Assembly (NCBI GenBank): GCA_910579085.1
Contig: CAJTRU010000039.1
Location: 1,874 to 34,794 of the forward strand
DNA length: 32,921 bases
Direction: 5' to 3'
From: an uncultured Lachnospiraceae bacterium
GTDB taxonomy: Bacteria; Bacillota; Clostridia; Lachnospirales; Lachnospiraceae
Positions 32,799 to 32,921 of this stretch are shown piece after piece. A program made the translations under genes and the position numbers. The notes under the pieces were generated by a model, which was not told the DNA's origin, ran no database searches, and was given only the letters and a program-made list of their open reading frames with translations. How positions within the stretch are numbered: the first letter of the stretch is position 1; every line of letters begins with the position of its first letter.

Positions 32799-32921
32799 CT
32801 AATCCATAAAACGCTCAAACAGTTCTTTCTTGTAGAAACCCGGTTTCATAACTTCCGCCTTACGCAAGTGGTTACAGATAGTGTGAAGCCCCATAAGTGC
32901 GAACTTAAGCAAAAAATGCCT
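32799..32921 (-). CDS. Unidentified C-terminal fragment running off the window
   Basis: The - strand frame is open from the right edge and ends with TAG at 32799-32801, giving 40 residues (FALMGLHTICNHLRK ... GFYKKELFERFMD). The Cys/His and basic pattern looks protein-like, but I cannot assign a family. It could be the end of a gene in the element behind the recombinase, or the result of a fusion at the recombinase break. The rest lies outside the window. Confidence 0.4.
   Translation of the reverse strand, partial: RHFLLKFALMGLHTICNHLRKAEVMKPGFYKKELFERFMD

Overview
The window is AT-rich, and its gene content and codon use look like a gut Firmicute of the Lachnospiraceae (Coprococcus/Lachnospira/Roseburia type; inferred from protein families, not tested). 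Most of it is chromosomal housekeeping sequence with three accessory stretches: a decayed integrative element on the left, a sugar-uptake island on the right, and a serine-recombinase remnant at the right edge.

Left accessory region (1-4800, + strand). The 3' part of a DUF927-like ATPase is followed by an excisionase-like HTH protein and a tyrosine integrase that carries one in-frame amber codon. A run of very small genes follows: a coiled-coil protein, a TerB-like protein, two related cysteine-cluster proteins and a 34-residue membrane peptide. It closes with a terminator shared with the convergent AAA-ATPase/PD-(D/E)XK gene (4849-6549, -).

Core region (6600-21550). A tRNA-Trp(CCA) gene with its own promoter and terminator lies on the - strand. 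After it come two small unknown genes, endonuclease III, and a membrane/TPR-like gene facing a tiny membrane protein. Next is a compact + strand run: VanW-family wall protein, AIR-synthase-like protein, Lrp/AsnC regulator, class I aminotransferase, TrmL. 6-phosphofructokinase follows, then a tetrahydrofolate riboswitch controlling the folate ECF transporter subunit FolT. The - strand set mutS2 - response regulator - histidine kinase faces folT across a terminator.

Right accessory region (21560-32921). Two copies of a non-coding, hairpin-rich repeat lie in inverted orientation at about 21.6-22.3 kb and 31.67-32.05 kb. They bracket about 9.4 kb that holds a small membrane protein, a GNAT acetyltransferase, a HEPN-type Abi (abortive infection) protein, a GH2 remnant and a six-gene sucrose/fructooligosaccharide operon. 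That operon encodes a lipoprotein binding protein, two permeases, an MsmK-type ATPase, a GH32 fructosidase and a fructokinase. It has a promoter with overlapping palindromic operators but no regulator gene in the window. Beyond the second repeat lies the C-terminal part of a large serine recombinase without its catalytic domain.

Reading the whole + strand by eye I found no GATC tetranucleotide, although base composition predicts on the order of one hundred. This is the most striking sequence-wide signal.
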